A stretch of DNA of 15,693 nt from Leptolyngbya sp. SIO4C5 (GTDB lineage: Bacteria; Cyanobacteriota; Cyanobacteriia; Phormidesmidales; Phormidesmidaceae): NCBI GenBank assembly GCA_010671965.1, contig JAAHIC010000023.1, forward strand, positions 1-15,693, written 5' to 3'. Every line of letters starts with the position of its first letter. Position 1 is the first letter of the stretch. This document shows, piece by piece, positions 7,033 through 13,822 of the stretch. A model generated the notes under the pieces. That model was given only the letters and a program-made list of their open reading frames with translations. It searched no databases and was not told where the DNA came from. The position numbers and the translations under genes are program-made.

Positions 7033-7593
7033 CTAAGCTGAAACAGGTTGCTTAGTGGCGGCGATCGCTTCAATCATCTTTTGATTGAAGGCCGGAATAT
7101 CATCCGGATTGCGGCTAGTAATCAAACCGCGATCGTTCACGACTTGCTGATCAACCCAGAGACCGCCTGCGTTTTGCAGATCAGTCCGCAGTGAAGGCCA
7201 GGAGGTGAGCTTGCGGCCTTTAACGACATCGGCCTCGGCTAGGGACCAGGGGCCGTGACAAATTGCGGCAACGGGCTTGTTCGCCTCAAAAAACGCTTTC
7301 ACAAAAGCGATCGCTTTTTCATTCACTCGCAGTTGATCGGGGTTGACGGTGCCACCAGGCAGCAGCAGCGCGTCGTAGGCGCTGGCTTTGGCTTTTTCCA
7401 GATCTACGTCTACGGGAAAGTAGTCGGCCTTGTCATAGTGATTCCAACCCTGGACGCGATCGCTCTCTGGCGACACAATATGGGTTTCAGCGCCGGCCTT
7501 GTCAAGGGCTTCACGGGGCTGGGTCAGCTCTACCTGCTCGAAGCCATTCGCCACGAGGATAGCGACTTTCTTACCGGTTAAGTCCTGTGCCAT
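7033..7593 (-). CDS. DJ-1/PfpI family protein (type 1 glutamine amidotransferase-like)
   Basis: The 186-residue protein has the DJ-1/PfpI fold. The nucleophile-elbow cysteine is Cys112 in AAICHGPW, followed by His113, and the conserved acidic residue is Glu19 in ANGFEQVEL. The segments LLLPGG (76-81) and SRNPDDIPAF (160-169) are hallmarks of the PfpI/YhbO-type branch. Members act as proteases, glyoxalase-like enzymes, or protein and nucleotide deglycases in stress protection, and the exact activity is debated and cannot be chosen here. The ATG at 7591-7593 is preferred because AGAGGAAA lies seven nucleotides upstream; an in-frame TTG 48 nt further upstream (7641) lacks this support and adds residues unlike the family. 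It is probably cytoplasmic and transcribed separately from the BON gene, because a terminator lies between. Confidence 0.92.
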   Translation of the reverse strand: MAQDLTGKKVAILVANGFEQVELTQPREALDKAGAETHIVSPESDRVQGWNHYDKADYFPVDVDLEKAKASAYDALLLPGGTVNPDQLRVNEKAIAFVKAFFEANKPVAAICHGPWSLAEADVVKGRKLTSWPSLRTDLQNAGGLWVDQQVVNDRGLITSRNPDDIPAFNQKMIEAIAATKQPVSA

Positions 7594-7600
7594 AAATAGA

Positions 7601-7608
7601 TTTCCTCT
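7601..7608 (-). promoter_or_regulatory. Ribosome binding site deciding the DJ-1/PfpI gene start
   Basis: The minus strand reads AGAGGAAA, seven nucleotides before ATG at 7593. It argues against the upstream in-frame TTG at 7641. A perfect TTGACA occurs about 40 nt upstream of the ATG, but no convincing -10 box stands at the right distance. Confidence 0.65.
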
Positions 7609-7687
7609 CGTATCATCATTGTCAAAACCATTTAGAGACAATGGCTTTGCGTCTAAGCTCGATTAGAACCGTCCCTCAAAGGACTGG

Positions 7688-7720
7688 AAAAATTCAAGCC
7701 TAAATTTTGGTTATGCTTGA
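7688..7720 (-). terminator. Intrinsic terminator after the BON-domain gene
   Basis: On the minus strand TCAAGC and GCTTGA (plus-strand 7715-7720 and 7694-7699) form a six-base-pair stem. Three more A-T pairs are possible after a mismatch. The stem is followed by ATTTTT (7693-7688). It lies 28 nt past the BON gene stop and separates that gene from the DJ-1/PfpI gene. Confidence 0.6.
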
Positions 7721-7747
7721 TAGCTGCAGCGGCGGCATCGTGGCGGG

Positions 7748-8122
7748 CTAGCCAACTGTTAGACCGCTGGTATCGACTTCAGTAGCGCCTTTAACCCGGC
7801 CAGCTACGGCTGCCAGCTTGTCAACGATAGCCTGACTGGGGGCCTTTCCTTTCAGCACCACCTGACTGCTGAGCTGAGCCACATAGACAGTTTCAATATC
7901 ATCCAGCTCAGGATCTTGATCAAAGGCAACCGCCACCCGCTTAGCTAGACCACTCTGGTCATATTTGCCGTCAGGGCCAAGACGCTCTAATGGAATGTCC
8001 TGCGTCTGAGCTGTGCGAGTATTGACAACCGAATCTTTGTCAGGCTGCTTCACTTTTTGCGCGATCGCTGCCTGCTGAGCAGCTTTCTCTTCCTTTCCAA
8101 AAAGTCGGCTAAACCAGCCCAT
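7748..8122 (-). CDS. BON-domain protein
   Basis: The 124-residue protein starts MGWFSRLFGKEEKAAQQ, an amphipathic N-terminus without a cleavable signal. A linker (about 20-50) follows, then one BON domain (about 57-118). The domain pattern is helix, strand (YVAQLSSQVVLKGKAPS, 80-96), helix with AIVDKLAAVAGRVKGATEV, and a final Val/Gly tail. BON domains bind phospholipid or lipid-like ligands and occur in osmotic-shock proteins such as E. coli OsmY and in the LysM/BON protein YgaU/Kbp. With no export signal this one resembles cytoplasmic single-BON proteins. The start is ATG at 8120-8122, with GGGTGG upstream. It is divergent from the cyclase-family gene across about 170 nt and ends before a likely terminator. 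A specific role is not evident. Confidence 0.85.
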   Translation of the reverse strand: MGWFSRLFGKEEKAAQQAAIAQKVKQPDKDSVVNTRTAQTQDIPLERLGPDGKYDQSGLAKRVAVAFDQDPELDDIETVYVAQLSSQVVLKGKAPSQAIVDKLAAVAGRVKGATEVDTSGLTVG

Positions 8123-8294
8123 ATAAATCCACCCTTAGTTTTTAATCAATAAGCTATTAATAAGCGTTCTTTTATTAGACAAAATCGAGGCCGTTATTGA
8201 CTTCCCTCATAGGAGTGAGACTGAGTCAGCCACTGGATATATGCGGACGATCCCGTTCCTCGCTAAGGTCTAGAAGTTCTGTGCAAGGATAGCT

Positions 8295-8945
8295 ATGTCT
8301 CAGCCTTCGACCCAGTGGATCGATATTTCCATGACCATTCACAGCGGCATGGCCTACTGGCCTGACAATCCGCCTGTAGAAATTACCTCTAGTCAGTGTA
8401 TTGCTCACGGCGATGTCTGCAACGTCTCTCAGCTCTCCCTCGGTTCCCACACGGGTACCCATGTAGACGCGCTGCGCCACTTCATCAAAGACGACCTCGG
8501 TATTGATGCGATGCCGCTGGAAACTACTATTGGCCCGGCCCGCGTAATTGCGATTGAAGATCCAGAGTCTATCAAAGCGGCGGAACTGAAGCGTCACAAT
8601 ATCAAGTCCGGCGAGCGCTTGTTGTTTAAGACCCGTAACTCTGAGCAACCCCAGCGGACTGAAGAATTTATGCCAGATTTTGTCTATATCGCCACGGACG
8701 GAGCAAAATATTTGGCCGAGCAGCAGGTACGGCTAGTGGGGGTGGACTATCTCTCGGTGGGCCAGTATCAGGGCAACGTGGTTGAGGTACACAAAGCGCT
8801 CTTGGGTTCGGGGGTTTGGGCTATTGAGGGGCTGATGCTCAAGGACGTAGCCCCCGGCGACTATGAGCTGATTTGTTTGCCGGTCAAAATTGCCAACGGC
8901 GATGCCGGACTAGCCCGCGCTGTCCTCCGACCGCTGATTGGCTAA
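8295..8945 (+). CDS. Cyclase-family metal-dependent hydrolase (kynurenine-formamidase-like)
   Basis: The 216-residue protein belongs to the cyclase/KynB superfamily. The metal motif HxGTHxDxxxH is present as HTGTHVDALRH (52-62), giving His52, His56, Asp58 and His62. Downstream family positions include His166 in VEVHKALL and Glu178 in AIEGL, which complete the active site in relatives. Members hydrolyse N-formylkynurenine, isatin or related amides, and many are of unknown substrate. No other tryptophan-degradation gene lies nearby, so kynurenine formamidase should not be assumed. The ATG follows AAGGA (8285-8289) with a five-nucleotide spacer. There is no signal peptide, so the protein is probably cytoplasmic. 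It is divergent from the BON gene and ends four nucleotides from the end of the convergent YbjN-like gene, with no terminator between. Confidence 0.92.
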   Translation: MSQPSTQWIDISMTIHSGMAYWPDNPPVEITSSQCIAHGDVCNVSQLSLGSHTGTHVDALRHFIKDDLGIDAMPLETTIGPARVIAIEDPESIKAAELKRHNIKSGERLLFKTRNSEQPQRTEEFMPDFVYIATDGAKYLAEQQVRLVGVDYLSVGQYQGNVVEVHKALLGSGVWAIEGLMLKDVAPGDYELICLPVKIANGDAGLARAVLRPLIG

Positions 8946-8949
8946 GCCG

Positions 8950-9435
8950 CTAGATTTCAACAGAAGGGCGATCGACTGCTCGCTGACCGCCAAAGCGAGC
9001 GGCGATGATGTCGTCATAGGTGTCGGCGATGGTCACTACTGACAAGATGCAGGTCTGCAGCTCCATTAAATCCATGTTTTCGCCACCGAGAACGCTTTCG
9101 GCAAAGAGCACCTGACCGGCTTCGTCCACGTGAAAGGCCCCAAAACGCATCCGCCGATTTTCCAGCAGCAGAAACTGGAGCAGCTCGCATTCTAGATTGC
9201 TGCCCAGAGTGACACAGCTAGTGGCTCGCACAATGGCCAGATCTGCGGTTTCCCAGGGATGAACCTCCCAGGGCAGTACCTCCACTTCCACCATCGTAGA
9301 GCCGTAGAGAATGTCAAACTTGGGCTGATGGGGATGAACGCGCAGCGTTTCCTGAAAGAGCTGAGCCTGAGTGAGGTAGTCGGATACCTTTTTGTGAGTG
9401 AGCTGCTGTACCTGGCTGGCAAATTCTATAGACAT
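8950..9435 (-). CDS. YbjN-like (type III secretion chaperone-fold) protein, last gene of the exporter operon
   Basis: The 161-residue product starts MSIEFASQVQQLTHKK and contains the segments DILYGSTMVEVEVLPWEVHP, LGSNLECELLQFLLLENRRMRFGAF and LGGENMDLMELQTCILSV. This arrangement of strands and helices, with an RMRFGAF-type strand, matches the YbjN / type III secretion chaperone-like family as found widely in cyanobacteria. Such proteins are small binding proteins; E. coli YbjN is linked to stress and motility regulation, but the cyanobacterial function is unknown. The ATG at 9433-9435 lies seven nucleotides after the devA stop. An upstream in-frame TTG (9495) would overlap devA by 53 nt and adds non-family residues, so the ATG is preferred. 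No strong ribosome binding site is seen, suggesting coupling to devA translation. A link to export is inferred only from position. Confidence 0.82.
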   Translation of the reverse strand: MSIEFASQVQQLTHKKVSDYLTQAQLFQETLRVHPHQPKFDILYGSTMVEVEVLPWEVHPWETADLAIVRATSCVTLGSNLECELLQFLLLENRRMRFGAFHVDEAGQVLFAESVLGGENMDLMELQTCILSVVTIADTYDDIIAARFGGQRAVDRPSVEI

Positions 9436-9442
9436 GCAAGCT

Positions 9443-10225
9443 TTACATAATAAACATGCGGCGATCGAGGCTCTTGGGATCGTGGGAGCTGACAAAGTTG
9501 CTTAAATCCTGATCGGACTCTAGGCGGCCATCCACGAGATTAATAATGCGATCGGCCACGTCGAGGATGCGGTTGTCGTGCGTCACCATCAAAATGGTGC
9601 GCTGCTGCTCTTTAGCTAGCTTTTGCATGAGGGTCACTACGTCGCGGCCCGATTTCTTGTCTAGAGCGGCGGTGGGTTCGTCAGCCAGCACTAGTCGGGG
9701 CTGGTTGACTAGGGCGCGGGCGATCGCCACTCGCTGTTTTTGCCCCCCTGAGAGAGAATTGGGTTTGTAATCGGCTCGATCTTTCAGTCCTAGCTGGGTC
9801 AAAATATCAAGGGCCTGTTCATGCTTGGAGTCAAAGTGGCCCAGCAGTTCCACCGCCATTTCTACATTCTGGGCAGCGGTGAGCGAGGCAAACAGGTTAT
9901 GAGACTGGAAAATAAAGCCAATGTTGCGCCGTACCTGCACCAGTTGGCGGTTAGCCAGTCCCACCAGTTCGTGACCTAGTACCTGCAGGCTGCCGGAGTA
10001 GGCAGAGCGTAGGGCACCAATCAGCGTTAGCAACGTGGTTTTACCCGATCCCGACGGCCCGGTCATAATTACAATCTGACCCGTCGGCAAATCCAGATTG
10101 ATATCGAACAGTACCTGCTTGCTCAGGTCCCCCTGACCAAAATAGTAGTTGAGGCCACGTACTTGGACAGCCAATGAGGCCCCCGCCGCTGCCGGTGAGC
10201 CTTCTATTACAGTGACTTTGCTCAT
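9443..10225 (-). CDS. devA: DevA-type ABC exporter ATPase
   Basis: The 260-residue protein is the ATP-hydrolysing subunit of a DevBCA/MacB-like exporter. All ABC motifs are intact: Walker A GPSGSGKTT (56-64), Q-loop Gln107, signature LSGGQKQR (158-165), Walker B LVLADEPT (178-185) and switch His216. In Anabaena the DevBCA system with the outer-membrane protein HgdD exports heterocyst glycolipids; homologues in non-heterocystous species move other substrates, so the substrate here is unknown. The start ATG overlaps the stop of the preceding devC by ATGA. It is preceded by GGAGGT (10232-10237) inside that gene, seven nucleotides away. It is the fourth gene of a five-gene operon. A length of 260 is slightly longer than most, because of N- and C-terminal tails. 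Confidence 0.93.
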   Translation of the reverse strand: MSKVTVIEGSPAAAGASLAVQVRGLNYYFGQGDLSKQVLFDINLDLPTGQIVIMTGPSGSGKTTLLTLIGALRSAYSGSLQVLGHELVGLANRQLVQVRRNIGFIFQSHNLFASLTAAQNVEMAVELLGHFDSKHEQALDILTQLGLKDRADYKPNSLSGGQKQRVAIARALVNQPRLVLADEPTAALDKKSGRDVVTLMQKLAKEQQRTILMVTHDNRILDVADRIINLVDGRLESDQDLSNFVSSHDPKSLDRRMFIM

Positions 10226-11400
10226 CCAAATACCTCCGCGGGGTCAGTGGACTGGACTTTACGCACCGCGATCGCCCCAGAAATCAAACACATCACAAAC
10301 GTCATGCCGTAGATCATGACAATCCGCTGCAGCGTCATCTGAAACAGCAGTCCGGTTGCCTGCCCTGCCAGGTTGTAGACCAAAGTTGCCACTAAAAATC
10401 CAGGAACAAATCCCAGTAGCGACAGCACTAGTGCCTCTTGCATGACGATGCCAAACAGAAAGCTGTTTTTGTAGCCCATTGCCTTTAATGTGGCATATTC
10501 CGCCCAGTGATCGGCTACGTCGGTGTAGAGAATCTGATAGACCAGGATAATCCCTACCACAAACCCCATCGTGGTCAGCAAGCTAAAGACAAAGCCAATA
10601 TTAGTGTTTTCCTGCCAGTAAGCTCGTTCTCTAGCCACAAAGCCGTCCGGGCCATCGCGGGGCAAAATCAGCACATCGTTGGGAATGCTGTCCTGCAAGA
10701 CCGCCACCAAGCGATCGATGTTGGTACCTGGTTCTACTTTGATCAGCCCTACGTCGGCAGTGGCAAAGCTGCGCTCCTCTTCCTCCGGGCCGCGATCGGC
10801 AAAATAGCGCAAAAAGTTGAGATCGCTCATGATCAGGTTGCCGTTGCCAGAGGCAAAGTCAGTCCCCAAAGAGTAAGTACCGACAATCTGCACCTGCCGC
10901 TCAGCCAGTTCCGTCTCGATCCCCGTTTGGGTCGGGCCGACTTCGGCGCGGGACTGGGTATCAATAATGGCGGTGTTGGGCAGCTTTAGCGGCTCTAAAT
11001 GAGCCACCACCTCTGGCAGCAGCAGCACCGGATCTTTGAGATTAAAGGCCAATACCCGCACCGGGCGCGTTTTCTGAGTCTCTGGATTCTTCCAGTTGGC
11101 TTCACTGATGTAGATGGGATAGGCATCAGCTACTCCGTCATAGGCTCTGGCCTGGTATAGCCGCCGGCGGGCAAAGGAAATCGGCACAAACATGTTGGAC
11201 TTGAGCCGATTCACCATGACAATCTCGCCATTGAGCTGGTTGAGCAGCTGGAGCTGACTGTCGTACAGGGCGTTCATAAAGCCTGTAAACAGAAACATCA
11301 GCAGCACGGCAAAGCCAACGCCGCCCAGGGAAGTCAGAAATTTACGGCGATCGTGAATCAGGTTCAGAATGGCGAGGGGCGTCCGTTGCCAAAACCGCAT
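10222..11400 (-). CDS. devC: DevC-type ABC exporter permease (second of two)
   Basis: The 392-residue permease has the MacB/FtsX-like topology: one N-terminal helix (about 24-44), a large periplasmic domain (about 45-265), then three helices (about 268-292, 314-344, 356-379). The cytoplasmic coupling segment after the second helix reads EYATLKAMGY (301-310) and should contact DevA. The C-terminus DPAEVFG is typical of DevC proteins. It is related along its full length to the permease encoded immediately upstream, sharing for example VYQILYTD and EYATLKAMGY. It differs in the periplasmic domain, where it has an extra acidic loop (GPEEEERSF, 204-212). The ATG follows AGAGGT (11405-11410), which overlaps the upstream stop. 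Its own stop overlaps the start of devA. It would pair with the other permease or form a homodimer. Confidence 0.92.
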   Translation of the reverse strand: MRFWQRTPLAILNLIHDRRKFLTSLGGVGFAVLLMFLFTGFMNALYDSQLQLLNQLNGEIVMVNRLKSNMFVPISFARRRLYQARAYDGVADAYPIYISEANWKNPETQKTRPVRVLAFNLKDPVLLLPEVVAHLEPLKLPNTAIIDTQSRAEVGPTQTGIETELAERQVQIVGTYSLGTDFASGNGNLIMSDLNFLRYFADRGPEEEERSFATADVGLIKVEPGTNIDRLVAVLQDSIPNDVLILPRDGPDGFVARERAYWQENTNIGFVFSLLTTMGFVVGIILVYQILYTDVADHWAEYATLKAMGYKNSFLFGIVMQEALVLSLLGFVPGFLVATLVYNLAGQATGLLFQMTLQRIVMIYGMTFVMCLISGAIAVRKVQSTDPAEVFG

Positions 11401-11409
11401 AGTGACCTC

Positions 11410-12558
11410 TTAAGCAAACACATCTGCCGGATCGGCACTCATGGCCCGCCGCACCGAGATCAGGCCAGAAAGTCCGCACATCAGCACCGTCAAAATCAAA
11501 ACAAAGACTACCCGCCCTAGATTCATGCTGACAGGCAGGCTGCCCGCAGTAGCGCTCACCGTCAGCCGATACAGCACTAGGGACACCAGCAGCCCTGGCA
11601 CATATCCCATCAGGGCTAGCAGCGCCGCCTCCTGCAGCACGACCTGAAACAGATAGCTATTGCGATAGCCCATTGCCTTCAGAGTGGCATATTCCGGCAG
11701 GTGATCGCGGATATCGGTATAGAGAATTTGATAGACAATTACGGTGCCAACAATGAAGGAGACAATGACGCCCAGGCTAAAAATGAAGCCGATGGAGGTC
11801 GTCTGAATCCAAAAGGCGCGATCGCGCTCAATAATTTCTTCCTTAGTCAGCACCAGTACGTCTTCTGGCAGGTGATCCTGCAGCACGGCCACCGTCCGGT
11901 TAATTTCAGCCGTTGGTTCGAGCTTGATTAGCCCCAGATTGATTAAGTCGAGCGGGCGGGGATCAAAAAAGCGACGAAAATTTTGGTCGCTCATAATTAG
12001 GGTGCCATCGGCGGCAAAACCGCCTCCCAGGGTGTACTGGCCGCCAATGGTGATGCGGCGGCGATCGGCCTCGGTTTCTAGGCCAGTAGTTTGGGGCCCA
12101 AACTCAGGCCGAGACAGACTATCAATCAAGACGACATTGGGCTGCCGCAAGATTTGTTTAGCCGCTGGGGTTTGCAGTTCCGGCATCGTAAACACCGGAT
12201 CTTCCGGGTTGATGCCATAGACAAACAGGGCGCGGCTGATGCGGGTTTCTGGGTTGCGCCAGAGCATATAGTCGGCATAGAGGGGCATCGTTTCCTCGAT
12301 GCCAGCAATGCCTGCCGCCTGATAGAGCCGCCCAATGGGAAAAGGCTTGGTAGAGCTAATTTCTAGAGACTGGGGCGAAATGAGAAAAATCTCGGCGTTG
12401 AACTGGCTGTAGACATTGGTCGCGGTGGTAATCAGCGCCCCTAGAAACCCCAGGTTCATAAAGATCAGCAGCACCGCGAACGAAACCCCGGCGATCGCCA
12501 CCAGCAGGCGCGTCCGCTCATGCAGCAGGTTATGCCAGGCTAGGGGAATGCGGTTCAT
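11410..12558 (-). CDS. devC: DevC-type ABC exporter permease (first of two)
   Basis: The 382-residue permease has the same plan as its downstream paralogue: first helix about 18-46, periplasmic domain about 47-254, then helices about 256-280, 304-332 and 347-370. The coupling segment EYATLKAMGY is at 289-298, and the C-terminus ends DPADVFA. Within the last 130 residues the two proteins align without large gaps, but their periplasmic domains have diverged clearly. They are therefore old paralogues rather than a recent duplication. Its start codon overlaps the devB stop (ATGA), with GGAAG upstream as a weak ribosome binding site. Presence of both permeases between devB and devA suggests a heterodimeric membrane core. 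Which of the two corresponds to the single DevC of other systems cannot be told by eye. Confidence 0.92.
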   Translation of the reverse strand: MNRIPLAWHNLLHERTRLLVAIAGVSFAVLLIFMNLGFLGALITTATNVYSQFNAEIFLISPQSLEISSTKPFPIGRLYQAAGIAGIEETMPLYADYMLWRNPETRISRALFVYGINPEDPVFTMPELQTPAAKQILRQPNVVLIDSLSRPEFGPQTTGLETEADRRRITIGGQYTLGGGFAADGTLIMSDQNFRRFFDPRPLDLINLGLIKLEPTAEINRTVAVLQDHLPEDVLVLTKEEIIERDRAFWIQTTSIGFIFSLGVIVSFIVGTVIVYQILYTDIRDHLPEYATLKAMGYRNSYLFQVVLQEAALLALMGYVPGLLVSLVLYRLTVSATAGSLPVSMNLGRVVFVLILTVLMCGLSGLISVRRAMSADPADVFA

Positions 12559-13739
12559 CCGTCTGCTTCCACATCGATGATTACATCTACCTGGAGGTTA
12601 GTTAGTCCGGCCACAACTTCGCTATCGGCCTCGCTGACGCGGATGCGTACTTCCACCACGCGGGCGTCGGCGTTGGCAGCGGGATCATCATCTAAAATAT
12701 CGTTCTTAAAAATTTGCAGCCCCACCTGAGCCACCGTACCGCTGAGAATTTCGTCAAACGCTCCGTTGCGGCTGACAATTTGAGCGGGCTGGCCGACCTC
12801 AACTAGACCCACATCGGTTTCATAAACTTCAGCCACCACAAACATTTGCTCTGTATTGCCCATCGCCATGAGCGGCTCACCCGTAGCGATCGCTTCTCCC
12901 GGCTGCACCAGCACGTCTAAAATCTGGCCTGCCTGCGGCGCTCGTACTATCGTCAGCGCCAGTTGGGCTTCTGCTAGAGCCAAATTCTGCGCCGCTGATT
13001 CTACTTTGACCTGAGCCTGAGAAAGCTGGAGTTGGGCTTCAGCCGAACCAATCTGGGCCTCGGCGTTACGCATGTCGGTGAGGCGATCGCTTTCGAGCTG
13101 AGCGCGGGTAGCGGTGGCACTATTGAGTTCTTCCTGCAGCCGATCCACCTCTGTTTGCTTTTGGTCGAGTTCTTGCCGGGCGATCGCCCCGCGCTGGTAG
13201 AGCTGCCGGAAACGGCTCAAGTCGGTGCGGGCTAAGGCCAAATCTGCTTCTAAACTTTTAATTTTGGCTGCCTGTGCCGCCACGGCATAGGTCTGGGGCT
13301 GATCGAGCTGCTGATAGCGAGTCTGGGCTTCCTGAATTTGGCTCTGTCCGGCATTGGTTTCGGCAGCGAGCAATGCTTGGGCTTCCGCCAGTTCGCTGGC
13401 GGCTAGATCTCGCTGAGCTAAACGCACCTCATACAGATCTAAATAGGCCAGCACCTGCTCTGCTCCTACCGTGTCACCCTCGGCCACCAGGACGCGGCTG
13501 ATCCGCCCCCCTTCAGAAGCAGCTATATCCACCACCCGGCCCTGAGGTTCAATCCGCCCCAGCGCCGCCACCTTAACCTGCTGGGGCGGGGTCACCACTT
13601 CCTCTTCTAAAGCGGCCTGCCGCGATGTAATTAGCGATCGCGCTGTCCAAAACGTCACGCCGCCGACAAAAATTAGAGCGCCGATGAGCAGCCAAACCAG
13701 ATTGTTTTTGAAGGGACCTTGCGACTGATTTACGTCCAT
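12555..13739 (-). CDS. devB: DevB-type membrane fusion protein (HlyD family)
   Basis: The 394-residue periplasmic adaptor links the inner-membrane exporter to an outer-membrane TolC-type channel. It has a single N-terminal membrane anchor (about 13-33) after a short cytoplasmic stretch. A first half-lipoyl motif follows around GRIEPQGRVVDIAASEGG (61-78). A long coiled-coil hairpin spans about 105-262 and is rich in Ala, Gln and Glu. The second lipoyl half is IVRAPQAGQILDVLVQPGE (264-282), with a beta-barrel and membrane-proximal domain to the end. These features match DevB homologues in order and length. It is the first gene of the operon, starting 83 nt after the end of holB, so a promoter in that gap is expected but not recognisable. 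AGGCAG precedes the ATG. No TolC-like gene lies in the window. Confidence 0.92.
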   Translation of the reverse strand: MDVNQSQGPFKNNLVWLLIGALIFVGGVTFWTARSLITSRQAALEEEVVTPPQQVKVAALGRIEPQGRVVDIAASEGGRISRVLVAEGDTVGAEQVLAYLDLYEVRLAQRDLAASELAEAQALLAAETNAGQSQIQEAQTRYQQLDQPQTYAVAAQAAKIKSLEADLALARTDLSRFRQLYQRGAIARQELDQKQTEVDRLQEELNSATATRAQLESDRLTDMRNAEAQIGSAEAQLQLSQAQVKVESAAQNLALAEAQLALTIVRAPQAGQILDVLVQPGEAIATGEPLMAMGNTEQMFVVAEVYETDVGLVEVGQPAQIVSRNGAFDEILSGTVAQVGLQIFKNDILDDDPAANADARVVEVRIRVSEADSEVVAGLTNLQVDVIIDVEADG

Positions 13740-13822
13740 ACTGCCTGTATCAGTCAGTTATGTTGATAGCTAGTTACTACAGGGCTGGCGCTCTGTCACA
13801 GTTCATCTTAGATCAGTAAGCC

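Noticed and set aside
7594..7641. Extended DJ-1/PfpI start at TTG 7641
   Set aside because: The extra 16 residues are unlike the family, and the ATG at 7593 has a good ribosome binding site.
8226..8648. 140-codon minus-strand reading frame antisense to the cyclase-family gene
   Set aside because: It overlaps a gene with clear metal-binding motifs, and its translation lacks any recognisable domain; it is an open shadow frame.
9443..13739. Reading the devB-devC-devC-devA operon as proof of a heterocyst-forming organism
   Set aside because: DevBCA homologues occur in many non-heterocystous cyanobacteria and no other heterocyst gene is in the window.
13764..13777. NtcA-like site upstream of devB
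   Set aside because: On the minus strand it reads GTA-N8-TCA and so misses the consensus GTA-N8-TAC at the second half; no spaced -10 box supports it.
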